39,170 nucleotides of DNA from JAWLBR01 sp041687495 (GCA_041687495.1 JAWLBR010000019.1:1-39170); one strand, 5' to 3'; positions 1-8,134 are shown, numbered from the stretch's first letter. Notes: generated from the letters alone by a model not told the origin. Made by a program: numbers and translations.

Positions 1-176
1 GCCAGGTCTTGGCGATTCCCACTGGCGCGAATCTGTTGTGCGACTTGTTCTAGCCGGTCCTGTGACCTTGCCACAATGGTGACTTTTGCTCCTTCCGCCG
101 CAAACACCCGGGCGATCTCTGCGCCGATTCCTTGACCGCCGCCTGTGATAACTGTCACTTTGTCCTTTAAGCGCAT
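1..176 (-). CDS. SDR-family NAD(P)-dependent oxidoreductase, N-terminal fragment
   Basis: The first 58 codons of a short-chain dehydrogenase/reductase run off the left edge of the window. The protein begins MRLKDKVTVITGGGQGIGAE, the Rossmann first strand with the TGxxxGIG cofactor-binding motif (TGGGQGIG). It continues through VFAAEGAKVTIVAR, the second strand, whose R could favour NADP. A Shine-Dalgarno-like GGGAGGAA lies about 7 bases before the ATG on the minus strand. The catalytic SxnYxxxK region is outside the window, so the substrate cannot be judged; FabG-like reductases and sugar or alcohol dehydrogenases all begin this way. Confidence 0.9.
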   Translation of the reverse strand, partial: MRLKDKVTVITGGGQGIGAEIARVFAAEGAKVTIVARSQDRLEQVAQQIRASGNRQDL

Positions 177-311
177 CTTCTGTTCCTCCCGTCTACCGCT
201 GGCATGCACCTTCTCGGGGCTTCTGATGCATTCACCAACAGTGGGAGATGTCCTTTATGGAGAAGTATACGTAAGTTGGTCTCGGGCAAGCGACAAACGG
301 CTCCGCTTTTT

Positions 312-341
312 TTGTCAGCTCGGGTTGGGTTGTGGTACAAT
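312..341 (+). promoter_or_regulatory. Probable sigma-A promoter for the PduL gene
   Basis: TTGTCA at 312-317 and TACAAT at 336-341 are separated by 18 bases and lie about 70 bases before the GTG start at 411. This is a good vegetative promoter match. The rest of 177-410 holds nothing else I can name. Confidence 0.55.
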
Positions 342-410
342 ATTTGGGGATTATATCACTATCTCTAGGATAATGGTTGCATCTGATACATGAGAAAGGG
401 ATGAGTTGTT

Positions 411-995
411 GTGAAGGAGTTAGGGAAGGTTCCAGTCGGGGTATCGGGCCGGCACGTCCACCTTTCACAGGAGGACCTTGAGACACTATTTGGAGCAGGG
501 TACGAGTTGACCAAAATGAAAGATCTGTCTCAGACCGGACAGTTTGCCGCTGAGGAAGTAGTCACGTTGGTAGGCAGCAAAGGTGTACTCCAGAAGGTAA
601 GGATTCTTGGTCCAGTTCGGGGTCAAACCCAAGTTGAGATTTCCCGGACCGATGGCTTTGCCCTTGGCGTAAAAGCTCCAGTGCGCGAGTCTGGTCAAAT
701 TGACGGCTCAGCAGGAGTGACCATCGTTGGCCCCCAGGGTGCTATTACCACTAGGCAGGGTGTGATTATCGCCCAACGGCATATTCACATGAGTCCGGAG
801 GACGCGAAGAACTTCGGCGTAAAAGACAAGGATACCGTTGATGTCAAAGTCGATGGCGAACGCGCCTTGACTTTTACCAATGTTTTGGTTCGAGTTCGAG
901 AGGACTTCGTACTTGATTTCCACATCGACATGGACGAGGCCAATGCGGCAAATTTGAACAACAAAGACCTCGTCACAGTGCTGCAACCAGAGTAA
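411..995 (+). CDS. pduL: Phosphate propanoyl/acetyltransferase, PduL family
   Basis: This 194-residue protein is a PduL-type phosphotransacylase, which interconverts acyl-CoA and acyl phosphate (acetyl or propionyl) and feeds acetate kinase for ATP. The two halves of the duplicated fold each carry the zinc-binding histidine pair: GRHVHL (His15, His17) and QRHIHM (His124, His126). The FHIDMDEANAA segment near the C-terminus is also typical of the family. There is no N-terminal encapsulation peptide and no microcompartment shell gene nearby, so it is probably a free cytosolic enzyme standing in for Pta. The start is GTG, with AAAGGG about 11 bases upstream. The next gene is 45 bases downstream. 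Confidence 0.93.
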   Translation: MKELGKVPVGVSGRHVHLSQEDLETLFGAGYELTKMKDLSQTGQFAAEEVVTLVGSKGVLQKVRILGPVRGQTQVEISRTDGFALGVKAPVRESGQIDGSAGVTIVGPQGAITTRQGVIIAQRHIHMSPEDAKNFGVKDKDTVDVKVDGERALTFTNVLVRVREDFVLDFHIDMDEANAANLNNKDLVTVLQPE

Positions 996-1040
996 GCACC
1001 AAACTGCACCGCCTCAGTCTAGCTTGGGGAGGGATGGGAC

Positions 1041-1253
1041 ATGCCCCTGTATGAGTTTCGATGCAAGGAATGTGGCACTAAGTTTGAAGAGTTAGTGACC
1101 TCTAAGACCGTAGTCGAGTGCCCTAAGTGTCACAGTCAACGTGTTGGCAAAGTTGTGTCTGCATTTGGCTTCAAATCCAGCGGAGAGTTCTCCTCTTCCG
1201 GTGGCGGCGGGTGCAGCGGATGTGCCGGTGGCAGCTGCGCGTCTTGTCATTAG
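1041..1253 (+). CDS. FmdB-family zinc ribbon protein
   Basis: This 70-residue protein begins MPLYEFRCKECGTKFEEL and has two CxxC knuckles, Cys8/Cys11 and Cys27/Cys30, the usual FmdB/CxxC_CXXC_SSSS regulatory-type zinc ribbon. It is followed by a Gly/Ser-rich tail with four more cysteines (58, 61, 66, 69) arranged CSGCAGGSCASC. The family is found beside many unrelated operons and its exact role is not established. The start ATG is preceded by GGGGAGGG at a good distance. It lies just after the PduL gene and before the T-box promoter, and probably shares the PduL transcript. Confidence 0.85.
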   Translation: MPLYEFRCKECGTKFEELVTSKTVVECPKCHSQRVGKVVSAFGFKSSGEFSSSGGGGCSGCAGGSCASCH

Positions 1254-1308
1254 GTTTGAACACAGCTAGCCTTTCAGCCAGGTGGAATGTTAACTTTTCG
1301 CCCGATTA

Positions 1309-1338
1309 TTGAGGAGACGACTCCTAGTGTGGTATACT
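1309..1338 (+). promoter_or_regulatory. Probable sigma-A promoter of the T-box/DAHP synthase transcript
   Basis: TTGAGG at 1309-1314 and TATACT at 1333-1338 are spaced by 18 bases. Transcription would start near 1345, just before the conserved 5' part of the T-box leader. Confidence 0.6.
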
Positions 1339-1344
1339 AGGAGA

Positions 1345-1646
1345 AATCTCATCTTCTTGGACGTAAAGACGATGAAAGGGAAAAGTACTGTGGTACCACT
1401 GCCAGCAGAGATCTCTCCAACTTGGTGCGAGGAGGGACAGTGAAGCCATAGGAAGTTCACCCTCGAGTTTCGCACTGAAGCAGTGTGTGGTAGGTGCTGA
1501 CGGTTTCCTCCGTTATCGGGATACGGTTTCGACTGCCGATCAAGTGGGTCGGTAAAGGCGCCGAGATAAGCGGGCTGATCTACAGCCAATATGGGTGGTA
1601 CCGCGGGAGCAACCTCTCGTCCCAATTAGGGATGAGGGGTTTTTTT
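1345..1646 (+). promoter_or_regulatory. T-box leader (tRNA-sensing riboswitch) of DAHP synthase
   Basis: The 440-base stretch between 1254 and 1694 is mostly a T-box leader. The 5' end carries the hallmark GACGATGAAAGGGAAAAGTA (1369-1388). Stem I follows with AGAGA and GGTGCGAGG elements, then the T-box proper, GGGTGGTACCGCGG, at 1593-1606. An intrinsic terminator closes the leader. Uncharged cognate tRNA pairs with the T-box and prevents termination. The region after CTCGAG (about 1468-1472, TTTCG) could present a UUU/UUC phenylalanine specifier, which would suit DAHP synthase, but I could not fold Stem I, so the amino acid is uncertain. Confidence 0.92.
1613..1646 (+). terminator. T-box-controlled intrinsic terminator
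   Basis: CCTCTCGTCCC (1613-1623) pairs with GGGATGAGGGG (1629-1639) over 11 positions including two G-U pairs. The loop is AATTA and seven T follow. The 5' arm lies directly after the T-box sequence, as expected for the antiterminator/terminator switch. Confidence 0.93.
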
Positions 1647-1694
1647 GTGCCTACTTTGCCCCGTCCAAGGGGGTCACATAGGAGGGTCAAGCAG

Positions 1695-2708
1695 ATGATT
1701 GTTGTTATGGCGCCTAACGCCACAGCCCAGCAGCGTGAAACGGTGATGGGTAAGGTAAAAGATCTGGGGCTGCAACCCCACGTAATTGAAGGCGTAGCCC
1801 GAACCGTTATTGGCCTAGTGGGAGACAAGACAGGACTCAGCTTAGGTTTCCTCGAGACCCTTCCAGGCGTAGAGAAGGCTGTTCCTATTATGGCTCCGTA
1901 CAAACTGGCCAGTAAGGACACCAAACAGGAGCCCACCCGGGTGCGAGTGGGTGACGTAGAAATCGGTGGCGAGCAGCTGGTAGTGATGGCCGGTCCATGC
2001 GCAGTGGAGTCTGAGGAGCAACTTCTCAGTGCTGCGAGCAGCTGTGCTGCAGCTGGTGCCCAGATTCTCCGTGGCGGTGCCTTTAAGCCCCGGACTTCTC
2101 CGTATTCATTTCAGGGTTTGGCCGATCACGGCCTCAAGCTGTTGGCTGAGGTGGCGAAAGAGACTGGTATGTCTGTGGTCACTGAAGTGATTAGGGCAGA
2201 AGACGTAGAACTTGTGGGTCGATACGCCGACATGTATCAGATCGGCGCCCGCAACATGCAGAACTTTGCCTTGCTCAAAGAAGTGGGTCGGGCAAGAAAG
2301 CCTGTCTTGCTGAAGCGGGGCCTTTCCGCTACTGTGGAAGAGTGGCTAATGGCCGCTGAATATATCCTCTCCGAAGGTAATTACCAGGTAGTGTTGTGTG
2401 AACGTGGTATTCGTACGTTTGAGACGGCGACTAGAAACACCCTTGACCTCAGCGCTGTTCCAGTTGTGCAAGCACAAAGCCATCTACCAATTGTGGTTGA
2501 TCCAAGCCATGGGACTGGGCATTGGAGATACGTGGCAGCCATGTCTAAGGCTGCTGTGGCCGCAGGGGCGGACGGCCTAATCGTTGAGGTTCACCCTGAT
2601 CCCGACAGTGCGGTTTCGGATGGCTCCCAGTCCCTGCGACCAGAGAAATTTCGCAAGTTGATGGAACAGCTGCAAGTCTTGGCTCCAGCTTGTGGCAGGA
2701 GGCTGTAA
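1695..2708 (+). CDS. aroF: 3-deoxy-7-phosphoheptulonate (DAHP) synthase, type I-beta with N-terminal regulatory domain
   Basis: This 337-residue enzyme condenses phosphoenolpyruvate and erythrose 4-phosphate, the first step of the shikimate pathway. Residues 1 to about 70 form the ferredoxin-like regulatory domain seen in the Thermotoga-type enzyme, where it mediates tyrosine or phenylalanine inhibition. The catalytic barrel follows, with MAGPCAVES, RGGAFKPRTSPYSFQG, QIGARNMQN, LLKRG and the DPSHGTGHW metal/substrate motif near the C-terminus. The ATG at 1695 has AGGAGGG 8 bases upstream; more upstream in-frame starts would lie inside the T-box RNA. The length matches the family. Expression is expected to rise when the sensed amino acid is scarce, giving both transcriptional and allosteric control. 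Confidence 0.96.
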   Translation: MIVVMAPNATAQQRETVMGKVKDLGLQPHVIEGVARTVIGLVGDKTGLSLGFLETLPGVEKAVPIMAPYKLASKDTKQEPTRVRVGDVEIGGEQLVVMAGPCAVESEEQLLSAASSCAAAGAQILRGGAFKPRTSPYSFQGLADHGLKLLAEVAKETGMSVVTEVIRAEDVELVGRYADMYQIGARNMQNFALLKEVGRARKPVLLKRGLSATVEEWLMAAEYILSEGNYQVVLCERGIRTFETATRNTLDLSAVPVVQAQSHLPIVVDPSHGTGHWRYVAAMSKAAVAAGADGLIVEVHPDPDSAVSDGSQSLRPEKFRKLMEQLQVLAPACGRRL

Positions 2709-2718
2709 GCCTTACTTC

Positions 2719-3570
2719 TCAACCCTTGACTGCGCCCGCTGTGAGTCCGGAGATGATCCGTCCTTGGAAAGCAAGGACCAAGGCGATTAGGGGCAGGGTA
2801 ACGATTACTGATGCCGCTCCGATTTGCCCCCAAGGAACTGCATAGCTGCCTACTCCCTCAAACAGCTGCATTGCCACTGGTACGGTATACGAGCGGGTTG
2901 TATTCAGGAACGTTCGGGCGAAGAGAAATTCGTTCCAGCCGGAGATAAACACCAAAATTGCCACCGTAAACACACCTGGAGCCGCTAAGGGGAAAATTAC
3001 TTGAGTAAAGGCTTGCACAGGAGTTGCTCCATCTACCTTAGCGGCTTCCTCAAGCTCCCGGGGCAGTTCTCGGAAAAATGAAGTTAGGGTCCAAATAGTA
3101 AGCGGCATCGCAAAGGTGATGTAGGGTAGAATCAGTGACATCTTTGTATTGACAATTCCAGCGCGGGAAAACAGCAGATACAAAGGGCTGACAATGGCGA
3201 TTGCCGGGAACATCGATACGGCCAGAACCATCGACAGCATCAGATCTCGACCCGGGAATTCTAACCGAGCCAGAGCATAGGCAGCAAAGGAACCTACCAC
3301 CAAACTCAGGAGCGTGGCCGTTCCTGCTACTACTACGCTGTTCCAGATGTTGAGGGCAAAGGGACGCCCCTCAAACACTAGAGAGTAGTTGCGCAGAAAC
3401 AGGGGTAGTGACAGCAGTTGCGGTGGCCTTTCAAACAGCTGTCCTGGAGACTTGAACGATGTGCTGATAATCCACAAAAACGGAGCTAGGCAAAACAACA
3501 CGATGAAGCCGATCCCGATGTAACTCAGAACGACTCCAACGGAATCCTTAGTGTCAGAAGCCATCTGCAT
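2719..3570 (-). CDS. Carbohydrate ABC transporter permease, MalG-like
   Basis: This 283-residue inner-membrane protein has about six hydrophobic segments. The cytoplasmic EAA loop, EAAKVDGATPVQAFTQVIFPLAAPG, docks on the ATPase; together with the C-terminal placement of the loop this marks the MalG/CUT1 class. Its partner permease gene ends 8 bases upstream, so the two are one transcriptional unit. AAAGGAG precedes the start; the spacing is short for the ATG at 3570 and better for the ATG two codons later (3564), so the true start may be the latter. The stop lies only 10 bases from the end of the convergent DAHP synthase gene. No ATP-binding subunit is encoded nearby. Confidence 0.93.
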   Translation of the reverse strand: MQMASDTKDSVGVVLSYIGIGFIVLFCLAPFLWIISTSFKSPGQLFERPPQLLSLPLFLRNYSLVFEGRPFALNIWNSVVVAGTATLLSLVVGSFAAYALARLEFPGRDLMLSMVLAVSMFPAIAIVSPLYLLFSRAGIVNTKMSLILPYITFAMPLTIWTLTSFFRELPRELEEAAKVDGATPVQAFTQVIFPLAAPGVFTVAILVFISGWNEFLFARTFLNTTRSYTVPVAMQLFEGVGSYAVPWGQIGAASVIVTLPLIALVLAFQGRIISGLTAGAVKG

Positions 3571-3578
3571 TCTCTCCT

Positions 3579-4481
3579 TTAGCGCTGGGTCTTGGCACCA
3601 AGTACTTTGATGTAGATGAAGCTAATCAGCATAACGAACGCGAAGGTTAGGACAGATAGAGCGGATCCATACCCGAAGTCCAGACTAACGAACAAAGAAC
3701 GATACGTGTATACAGACAGCGATTCACTGGCAAAACCTGGACCACCCCCCGTGAGGACATAAAGCAGGTCGAATACCCGGACTGCATCAAGGGTGCGAAA
3801 GAGCAAAGACACCAGGATCGTTGGTTTGAGCATAGGAATTGTGATCAGCCAAAATCTTCGCCACGCTCCTGCTCCGTCCACCATAGCTGCCTCGTACAGT
3901 TCGTGGGGAATTGTCTGTAGACCAGCAAGAAGTAGCAGCGCCATGAATGGAGTGGTCTTCCAGATGTCCGCACCGATTGCGGCCCACAGCGCGAATTTCG
4001 GAGAGGCAATCCACGGGACGTAGTTTTCGATAATACCCAGTTGTTGCAGAAGGGCGTTGAATATGCCGTAATCACTGTTGTAAATCCACGCCCACATCCG
4101 GGCCATCACTACTGTGGTCATGGACCAGGGCACAAGAATCGATGCCCTGACGATGGCTCGTCCTTTGAACGCCCGATTCATTACCAGGGCAAAGAGCATA
4201 CCCAAAATCAGTTCTACCGCAACGCTGACGACTGCAAACTGCATAGTGACCCGGAAGGCATTGAGCAATCGTCCGTCGCCTAGCATCTCGATATAGTTGC
4301 CAAGGCCAATAAAAGGCCGTCCGCGCAGAGGATAGCGCAGGTTGTAACTGTGTAGACTGAGCCAAAAGGCTACCAATACTGGCACAAAGGCAATCCCTGA
4401 GATCAGGACTGCGGCAGGGGTTACTAACCACTGCCCCAACTGGGATTCCGTCAGCCCTTGGTTCTTGCGTGTTCCTGCCAT
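3579..4481 (-). CDS. Carbohydrate ABC transporter permease, MalF-like
   Basis: This 300-residue membrane permease of the CUT1 sugar importer family has about six membrane segments. Its EAA motif is YEAAMVDGAGAWRRFWLITIPML, and the protein lacks the long periplasmic insertion of enterobacterial MalF, as is usual in Bacillota. It pairs with the downstream MalG-like permease. Two intercistronic hairpins lie between its start and the binding-protein gene upstream. The start ATG has GGAGGGTGC about 6 bases before it. The substrate is inferred from the neighbouring binding protein to be a di- or oligosaccharide of the trehalose/maltose type; this is not proven by the sequence. Confidence 0.93.
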   Translation of the reverse strand: MAGTRKNQGLTESQLGQWLVTPAAVLISGIAFVPVLVAFWLSLHSYNLRYPLRGRPFIGLGNYIEMLGDGRLLNAFRVTMQFAVVSVAVELILGMLFALVMNRAFKGRAIVRASILVPWSMTTVVMARMWAWIYNSDYGIFNALLQQLGIIENYVPWIASPKFALWAAIGADIWKTTPFMALLLLAGLQTIPHELYEAAMVDGAGAWRRFWLITIPMLKPTILVSLLFRTLDAVRVFDLLYVLTGGGPGFASESLSVYTYRSLFVSLDFGYGSALSVLTFAFVMLISFIYIKVLGAKTQR

Positions 4482-4502
4482 AGCAGTGCACCCTCCTGAT
4501 CA

Positions 4503-4530
4503 GGGCGGGAGGCGCTAAGGCTTCCCGCCT
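4503..4530 (-). promoter_or_regulatory. Intercistronic hairpin 1, between binding protein and permeases
   Basis: GGGCGGGAGGC (4503-4513) pairs with GCTTCCCGCCT (4520-4530) over 11 positions with two G-U pairs and a 6-base loop. There is no T-run on the minus strand, so it is more likely an mRNA-stabilising or partial attenuation structure than a full terminator. Confidence 0.5.
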
Positions 4531-4547
4531 GCGATTCGTCGACGGTC

Positions 4548-4595
4548 GGACTGCGCTGCCTGCAAAAGGCTGCCACTAGGCAGGGAGCGCAGTTC
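4548..4595 (-). promoter_or_regulatory. Intercistronic hairpin 2, between binding protein and permeases
   Basis: CTGCGCTGCCTG (4551-4562) faces CAGGGAGCGCAG (4581-4592): 12 positions with one mismatch, extendable by three pairs outward. It starts 10 bases after the binding-protein stop codon. Strong stem-loops in this place are known to raise the binding-protein:permease ratio in sugar ABC operons. That role is inferred here. Confidence 0.55.
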
Positions 4596-4602
4596 CGATT
4601 TT

Positions 4603-5895
4603 CTATTGCTCCAACATCCTTTGCATGCCTTGATACATGTCTTCAGCGGCCTGCTGTGCGGTTTTCTCCCGGTTCAGTACGCTGGCGATGTTAGGCTGAA
4701 GCACATCAACACTCATTTCCGGGTAGACTGGTGTTACCGGTCGTGGCAATGCTCCCTCGAATACATCGAAATAGTCGGCGTAGTGAGGGAACTTTTCAAG
4801 CAATTCCTCGTCGTCATAGGTTGATTTGCGGCTTGGTGGGTTCCCAGACATCAGGGCTTTCGTCTTCTGCGACTCATAGTTTGTCATGAACTCGACAAAC
4901 TCCCAAGCTGCGTCAGGATGCTTGGAGTACTTTGAGATAGCCAGGTTCCAGGTGCCTAGCGTGGCGGCAGATGACTGGCCAGGAGCGTGAACCATTGGCT
5001 TAATTCCCACTTTACCTGCAATCTTCGATGTCTCAGGATCACTTAGGTATCCAAAGTTGCCCGGCCACGCCCGGAAGAAGACACCTCTATCATCGGCGAA
5101 GATGGCTTGACCTTCGTTTTCCTTCCAGGTGGTTACGGCAGTAGGAGTGATATTGTGCTTGTGGATGAAGTCCTGCATCAGCTGCATTGAGTCAGCCATG
5201 ATCGCTTTGTCGGCGACAAAGTTGCCGTCCTCATCCAGGATGCGTCCTCCCATTCCCCAATATATCTCGAGCCAATCACAGACCAGTCCCTCGTATTGGG
5301 CACCCTGCCAGATGAAGCCGTAGCGGTTTTCATTTTGGAGAGCTTGAGCGGCGCTAATGAGCTCATCAAAGGTCTCCGGCGGGTCAATTCCGGCCTCCTC
5401 CAGAAGGTCTTGTCGGTAGTATAGGACACCAGCCGCAATGAACCATGGGATGGCGTAGATACTCCCTTCGTACGTAGTACCCAAGAATGCTCCTTCGAAG
5501 AAGTCCTCCTTGTCAGTCAGGCGGTCTTCCAGAGGAAGCAGCCACCCAGCTGCAGCAAACTCTGGTGCCCACGGCACATCTGCGGCCATGACGTCGATGT
5601 CTGCACTCTTGGCTGCGAGGACAGAAACATATTTGTCATGCTGATCTGTCGTACTCGGGGGCATCTCTTGGTAGTTTACTTTGATATTGTCATGGGTACG
5701 GTTGAATTCTTCCACTAGAGCTTCGTTGGACCCGGTCAGATCTTTGCCAGAATAGAACGTGATGGTGACTGGCTCTTGGGACTGCTGTCCACCGCCGCCG
5801 CCCTGATCACCTGGGGTTTCTGGTTTGGGTCTAAAGGCGTAATACCCTGCTGCCAGGGCTAACACGACAAGGACTGCAATTGCGATGCGTCTCAT
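4603..5895 (-). CDS. ABC transporter extracellular sugar-binding protein (family 1)
   Basis: This 430-residue solute-binding protein belongs to the MalE-like cluster. Residues 1-20 are a hydrophobic export signal/anchor (MRRIAIAVLVVLALAAGYYA). A Pro/Gly/Gln linker follows at about 23-40, and then the mature binding fold starts at VTITFYSG. The segment YAIPWFIAAGVLYYRQDLL resembles trehalose/maltose-binding proteins. No lipobox cysteine follows the signal: the residues are LAAGYYAF, so the protein is either anchored by an uncleaved helix or released. That is unusual for a Gram-positive importer but would suit a cell with a periplasm. The start has GGGAAGGAAG about 10 bases upstream. It is the first gene of the operon. 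Confidence 0.92.
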   Translation of the reverse strand: MRRIAIAVLVVLALAAGYYAFRPKPETPGDQGGGGGQQSQEPVTITFYSGKDLTGSNEALVEEFNRTHDNIKVNYQEMPPSTTDQHDKYVSVLAAKSADIDVMAADVPWAPEFAAAGWLLPLEDRLTDKEDFFEGAFLGTTYEGSIYAIPWFIAAGVLYYRQDLLEEAGIDPPETFDELISAAQALQNENRYGFIWQGAQYEGLVCDWLEIYWGMGGRILDEDGNFVADKAIMADSMQLMQDFIHKHNITPTAVTTWKENEGQAIFADDRGVFFRAWPGNFGYLSDPETSKIAGKVGIKPMVHAPGQSSAATLGTWNLAISKYSKHPDAAWEFVEFMTNYESQKTKALMSGNPPSRKSTYDDEELLEKFPHYADYFDVFEGALPRPVTPVYPEMSVDVLQPNIASVLNREKTAQQAAEDMYQGMQRMLEQ

Positions 5896-6022
5896 ACTCT
5901 ACCCGCTTCCTTCCCTGATGGTTTGCGCTGCCGAGGTGCAAGTCCCGGCGGGCATTCTTGATGCATGCCCTCTACTATTTTGAAGTGTGACCATGGATAC
6001 GACAGTTCATGCATCCCATTGG

Positions 6023-6068
6023 TAGGACAAAAAGCCTCAGCCAGGAATGGCTGAGGCTTTTTGTCCTA
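6023..6068. terminator. Perfect palindromic terminator
   Basis: A 20-base-pair perfect inverted repeat (6023-6042 with 6049-6068) surrounds the loop AGGAAT. It has A-runs on one side and T-runs on the other (AAAAAGCC...GGCTTTTT). It lies 28 bases beyond the stop of the minus-strand phosphatase gene and should end that transcript before the sugar operon. It could work in either direction. Confidence 0.85.
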
Positions 6069-6096
6069 CTTTTTATTTCCAGAGACCATGTCGAAT

Positions 6097-6816
6097 TTAT
6101 CTTGGCAGAGCCTTAACCTGAGCCAGAACATCAGAGAAGTCGACGAAGGGTAGAAAAGATATGCCCTCTTGCTTACAGTAACGGGCAAGACTAGACTTGG
6201 CAAAGACGATATCAGCGTAGCCGGCAGGGCACTCATCGGAGATGCCGTCGCCCACGTAAACCACTTTGACCGTGGAGTCAGATTTTATCTCCTTAACTCG
6301 ACTGAGCTTGCAATTGCCACACTTTCCGCAGGACTCGCTGGCGTAGGGAAAGTGCAGCACCGCGCCATTTGCAGTCATGTCAATTTCGTTGGATCGAAAG
6401 GGGATGTGACTCAGGTTGTGCTTCTTGAGCAGAAGCTTAATGTACAGGTCCAAACCATCGCTGACAATCTCCAATGGATATCCGTTCTTCATACACCAGT
6501 CAGCAAAGGCCGGGAAATGCGGGTCGATCTCCATTTCGTCCATCACAAACTGCTCCACAACCTCAGACGGCGTGTTCCAGTGCTGGTAAATGGCCGGTAG
6601 ATACCGGCGGGATTTATGGCCCTGAGCCAAGATCGGGTCTTCGATCTTTCTCCAGTCGACCGGTGAAAAACGGTTCAGGATGGACACCTGTACATCCTTA
6701 ACTGACGTCGTACCATCAAAATCCACTATGAACCAGTATTTAGTTGTGTTATTGGTGGAAGGGGACGAGTTTTCTGTAGCTGCTGCAGTGGGATTAGCAC
6801 TATAGTTGCTGGGCAA
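6097..6816 (-). CDS. HAD-superfamily phosphatase, MtnX-like
   Basis: This 239-residue protein has the HAD subfamily IB layout. The nucleophile motif is VDFDGT (Asp32, Asp34), motif II is IVSDG (Ser119), and motif IV is GDGISDE (189-195). The CGKCGNC segment before motif III resembles MtnX, the 2-hydroxy-3-keto-5-methylthiopentenyl-1-phosphate phosphatase of methionine salvage. No other salvage gene is present in the window, so a phosphoserine-phosphatase-like or other role remains possible. The start is TTG, with GGAGAGGAGAGG upstream. The first 25 residues are Ser/Asn/Thr-rich and precede the folded domain. The gene stands alone between its own terminator and a divergent peptidase gene. Confidence 0.85.
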   Translation of the reverse strand: MPSNYSANPTAAATENSSPSTNNTTKYWFIVDFDGTTSVKDVQVSILNRFSPVDWRKIEDPILAQGHKSRRYLPAIYQHWNTPSEVVEQFVMDEMEIDPHFPAFADWCMKNGYPLEIVSDGLDLYIKLLLKKHNLSHIPFRSNEIDMTANGAVLHFPYASESCGKCGNCKLSRVKEIKSDSTVKVVYVGDGISDECPAGYADIVFAKSSLARYCKQEGISFLPFVDFSDVLAQVKALPR

Positions 6817-7078
6817 GACTGCCTCTCCTCTCCAATTGGGCGATCCGAGTAATCTGACTCCTCAGCCTACTTTGGACCAGGTACTCTGAACACGGGCGAC
6901 TGAAGGCGATTCATCCCCCATCTTAACACATGATCGCTGTGAAGGAAAGAAAGTATAACCACATGTTGACAACTGAGCCGATCATGGCAGGAAATACCTT
7001 TGTTCGGTGAAGAATCATTATTGAAGAGGTGTGTAAGGGCTCTTAAGTTGGAGGAACATGGCAATAGGAGGAGTTAGG

Positions 7079-8134
7079 GTGGATACAAGACAGTTACTGC
7101 ACGAGTTGTCTCAAGGTGCAGGGGTGTCGGGATATGAATCTGGGGTCAGCCAGATCCTTGCTGACTATTTGTCTGGTTCTGTGGACGAAATCAGAGAAGA
7201 CCCCTTAGGCAATTTGGTGATTCTGAAAAAGGGAGCCGGTGACGAACCTAGGCCCAAGATCATGCTAGCGGCTCACATGGATGAGATCGGCTTAGTCGTG
7301 ACCAAAATTGAGGATCGGGGTTTTGTGCGTTTTGCCCCGATGGGTGGGGTAGATCAAAGAGTGCTGCCCGGGCAGGAGGTCATCGTACATGGTCAGGTTG
7401 ACCTTCACGGGGTTGTTGGAGCTAAACCTCCCCATGTACAGGAACCAGATGAGGCTAAGAATGCCTACAAAATGGAGGACCTGTTCATCGACCTGGCACT
7501 GTCAACGCAGCGAGCTCAAGAACTGGTTTCGGTAGGAGACATGGTGACGCTGCTGCGGGAACCGGTGCAGTTGGAAAACGAACGGCTAGCTGGCAAGGCT
7601 ATGGACGACCGTGCCGGTGTGGCGCTGATGGTTGAAGTGCTGAAGCACCTACAGAGTATGCAGCATACGGCTGATGTATATGCCGTAGCTACAGTACAGG
7701 AGGAGGTAGGTTTGCGGGGCGCCACGGTCTCCACATATGGAATTGTTCCTGACGTGGGCATAGCCATTGATGTGGGGCATGGAGACATGACAGGAGTCCC
7801 CAAAGCCGATACCATCCCATTGGGTCAAGGACCTGGCATTGGTTATGGGCCGCATGTTCACCCTAAGTTGTTTGACAAGCTGACCGAGATCGCCACGGAG
7901 TGGAACATCGATTATTCGGTGGAGGTGGCAAACACACCGGGAGGAACTGATGCGTATGCGATTCAGGTGACCCAGGCTGGGATACCCACTGTACTGATAT
8001 CACTGCCGCTTCGTTACATGCACACGCCGGTAGAGACCCTGGATTGGGGAGATGTCAAGAAAGCCGGACGCCTGCTGGCTCTGTTTATCTCAAAGGTAAC
8101 ACCAGACTGGGTGGAGGGATTGCGGTGCTTTTAG
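7079..8134 (+). CDS. M42-family metallo-aminopeptidase, copy 1
   Basis: This is a 351-residue M42 (TET/FrvX/YsdC type) cobalt/zinc aminopeptidase. Metal-site motifs in order are AAHMDEIG, KAMDDRAG, the VQEEVGLRGA glutamates, AIDVGHGD, and RYMHTPVE near the C-terminus. M42 enzymes form dodecameric tetrahedral shells that trim peptides released by proteases. I prefer the GTG at 7079, which has a perfect AGGAGG 7 bases upstream; an in-frame ATG at 7058 also has GGAGG, but only 3 bases away. It is the first of three consecutive M42 genes, and its end overlaps the next start by 10 bases. I saw no convincing promoter in the 241 bases upstream. Confidence 0.93.
   Translation: MDTRQLLHELSQGAGVSGYESGVSQILADYLSGSVDEIREDPLGNLVILKKGAGDEPRPKIMLAAHMDEIGLVVTKIEDRGFVRFAPMGGVDQRVLPGQEVIVHGQVDLHGVVGAKPPHVQEPDEAKNAYKMEDLFIDLALSTQRAQELVSVGDMVTLLREPVQLENERLAGKAMDDRAGVALMVEVLKHLQSMQHTADVYAVATVQEEVGLRGATVSTYGIVPDVGIAIDVGHGDMTGVPKADTIPLGQGPGIGYGPHVHPKLFDKLTEIATEWNIDYSVEVANTPGGTDAYAIQVTQAGIPTVLISLPLRYMHTPVETLDWGDVKKAGRLLALFISKVTPDWVEGLRCF

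Noticed and set aside
411..1253. PduL as sign of a bacterial microcompartment locus
   Set aside because: There is no shell protein, aldehyde dehydrogenase or encapsulation peptide nearby. PduL without a compartment is common in Bacillota as a Pta substitute.
5950..5970. GGGCAT/ATGCCC inverted repeat upstream of the sugar-binding protein as an operator
   Set aside because: Only six base pairs with a 9-base centre; too short to separate from chance without relatives to compare.
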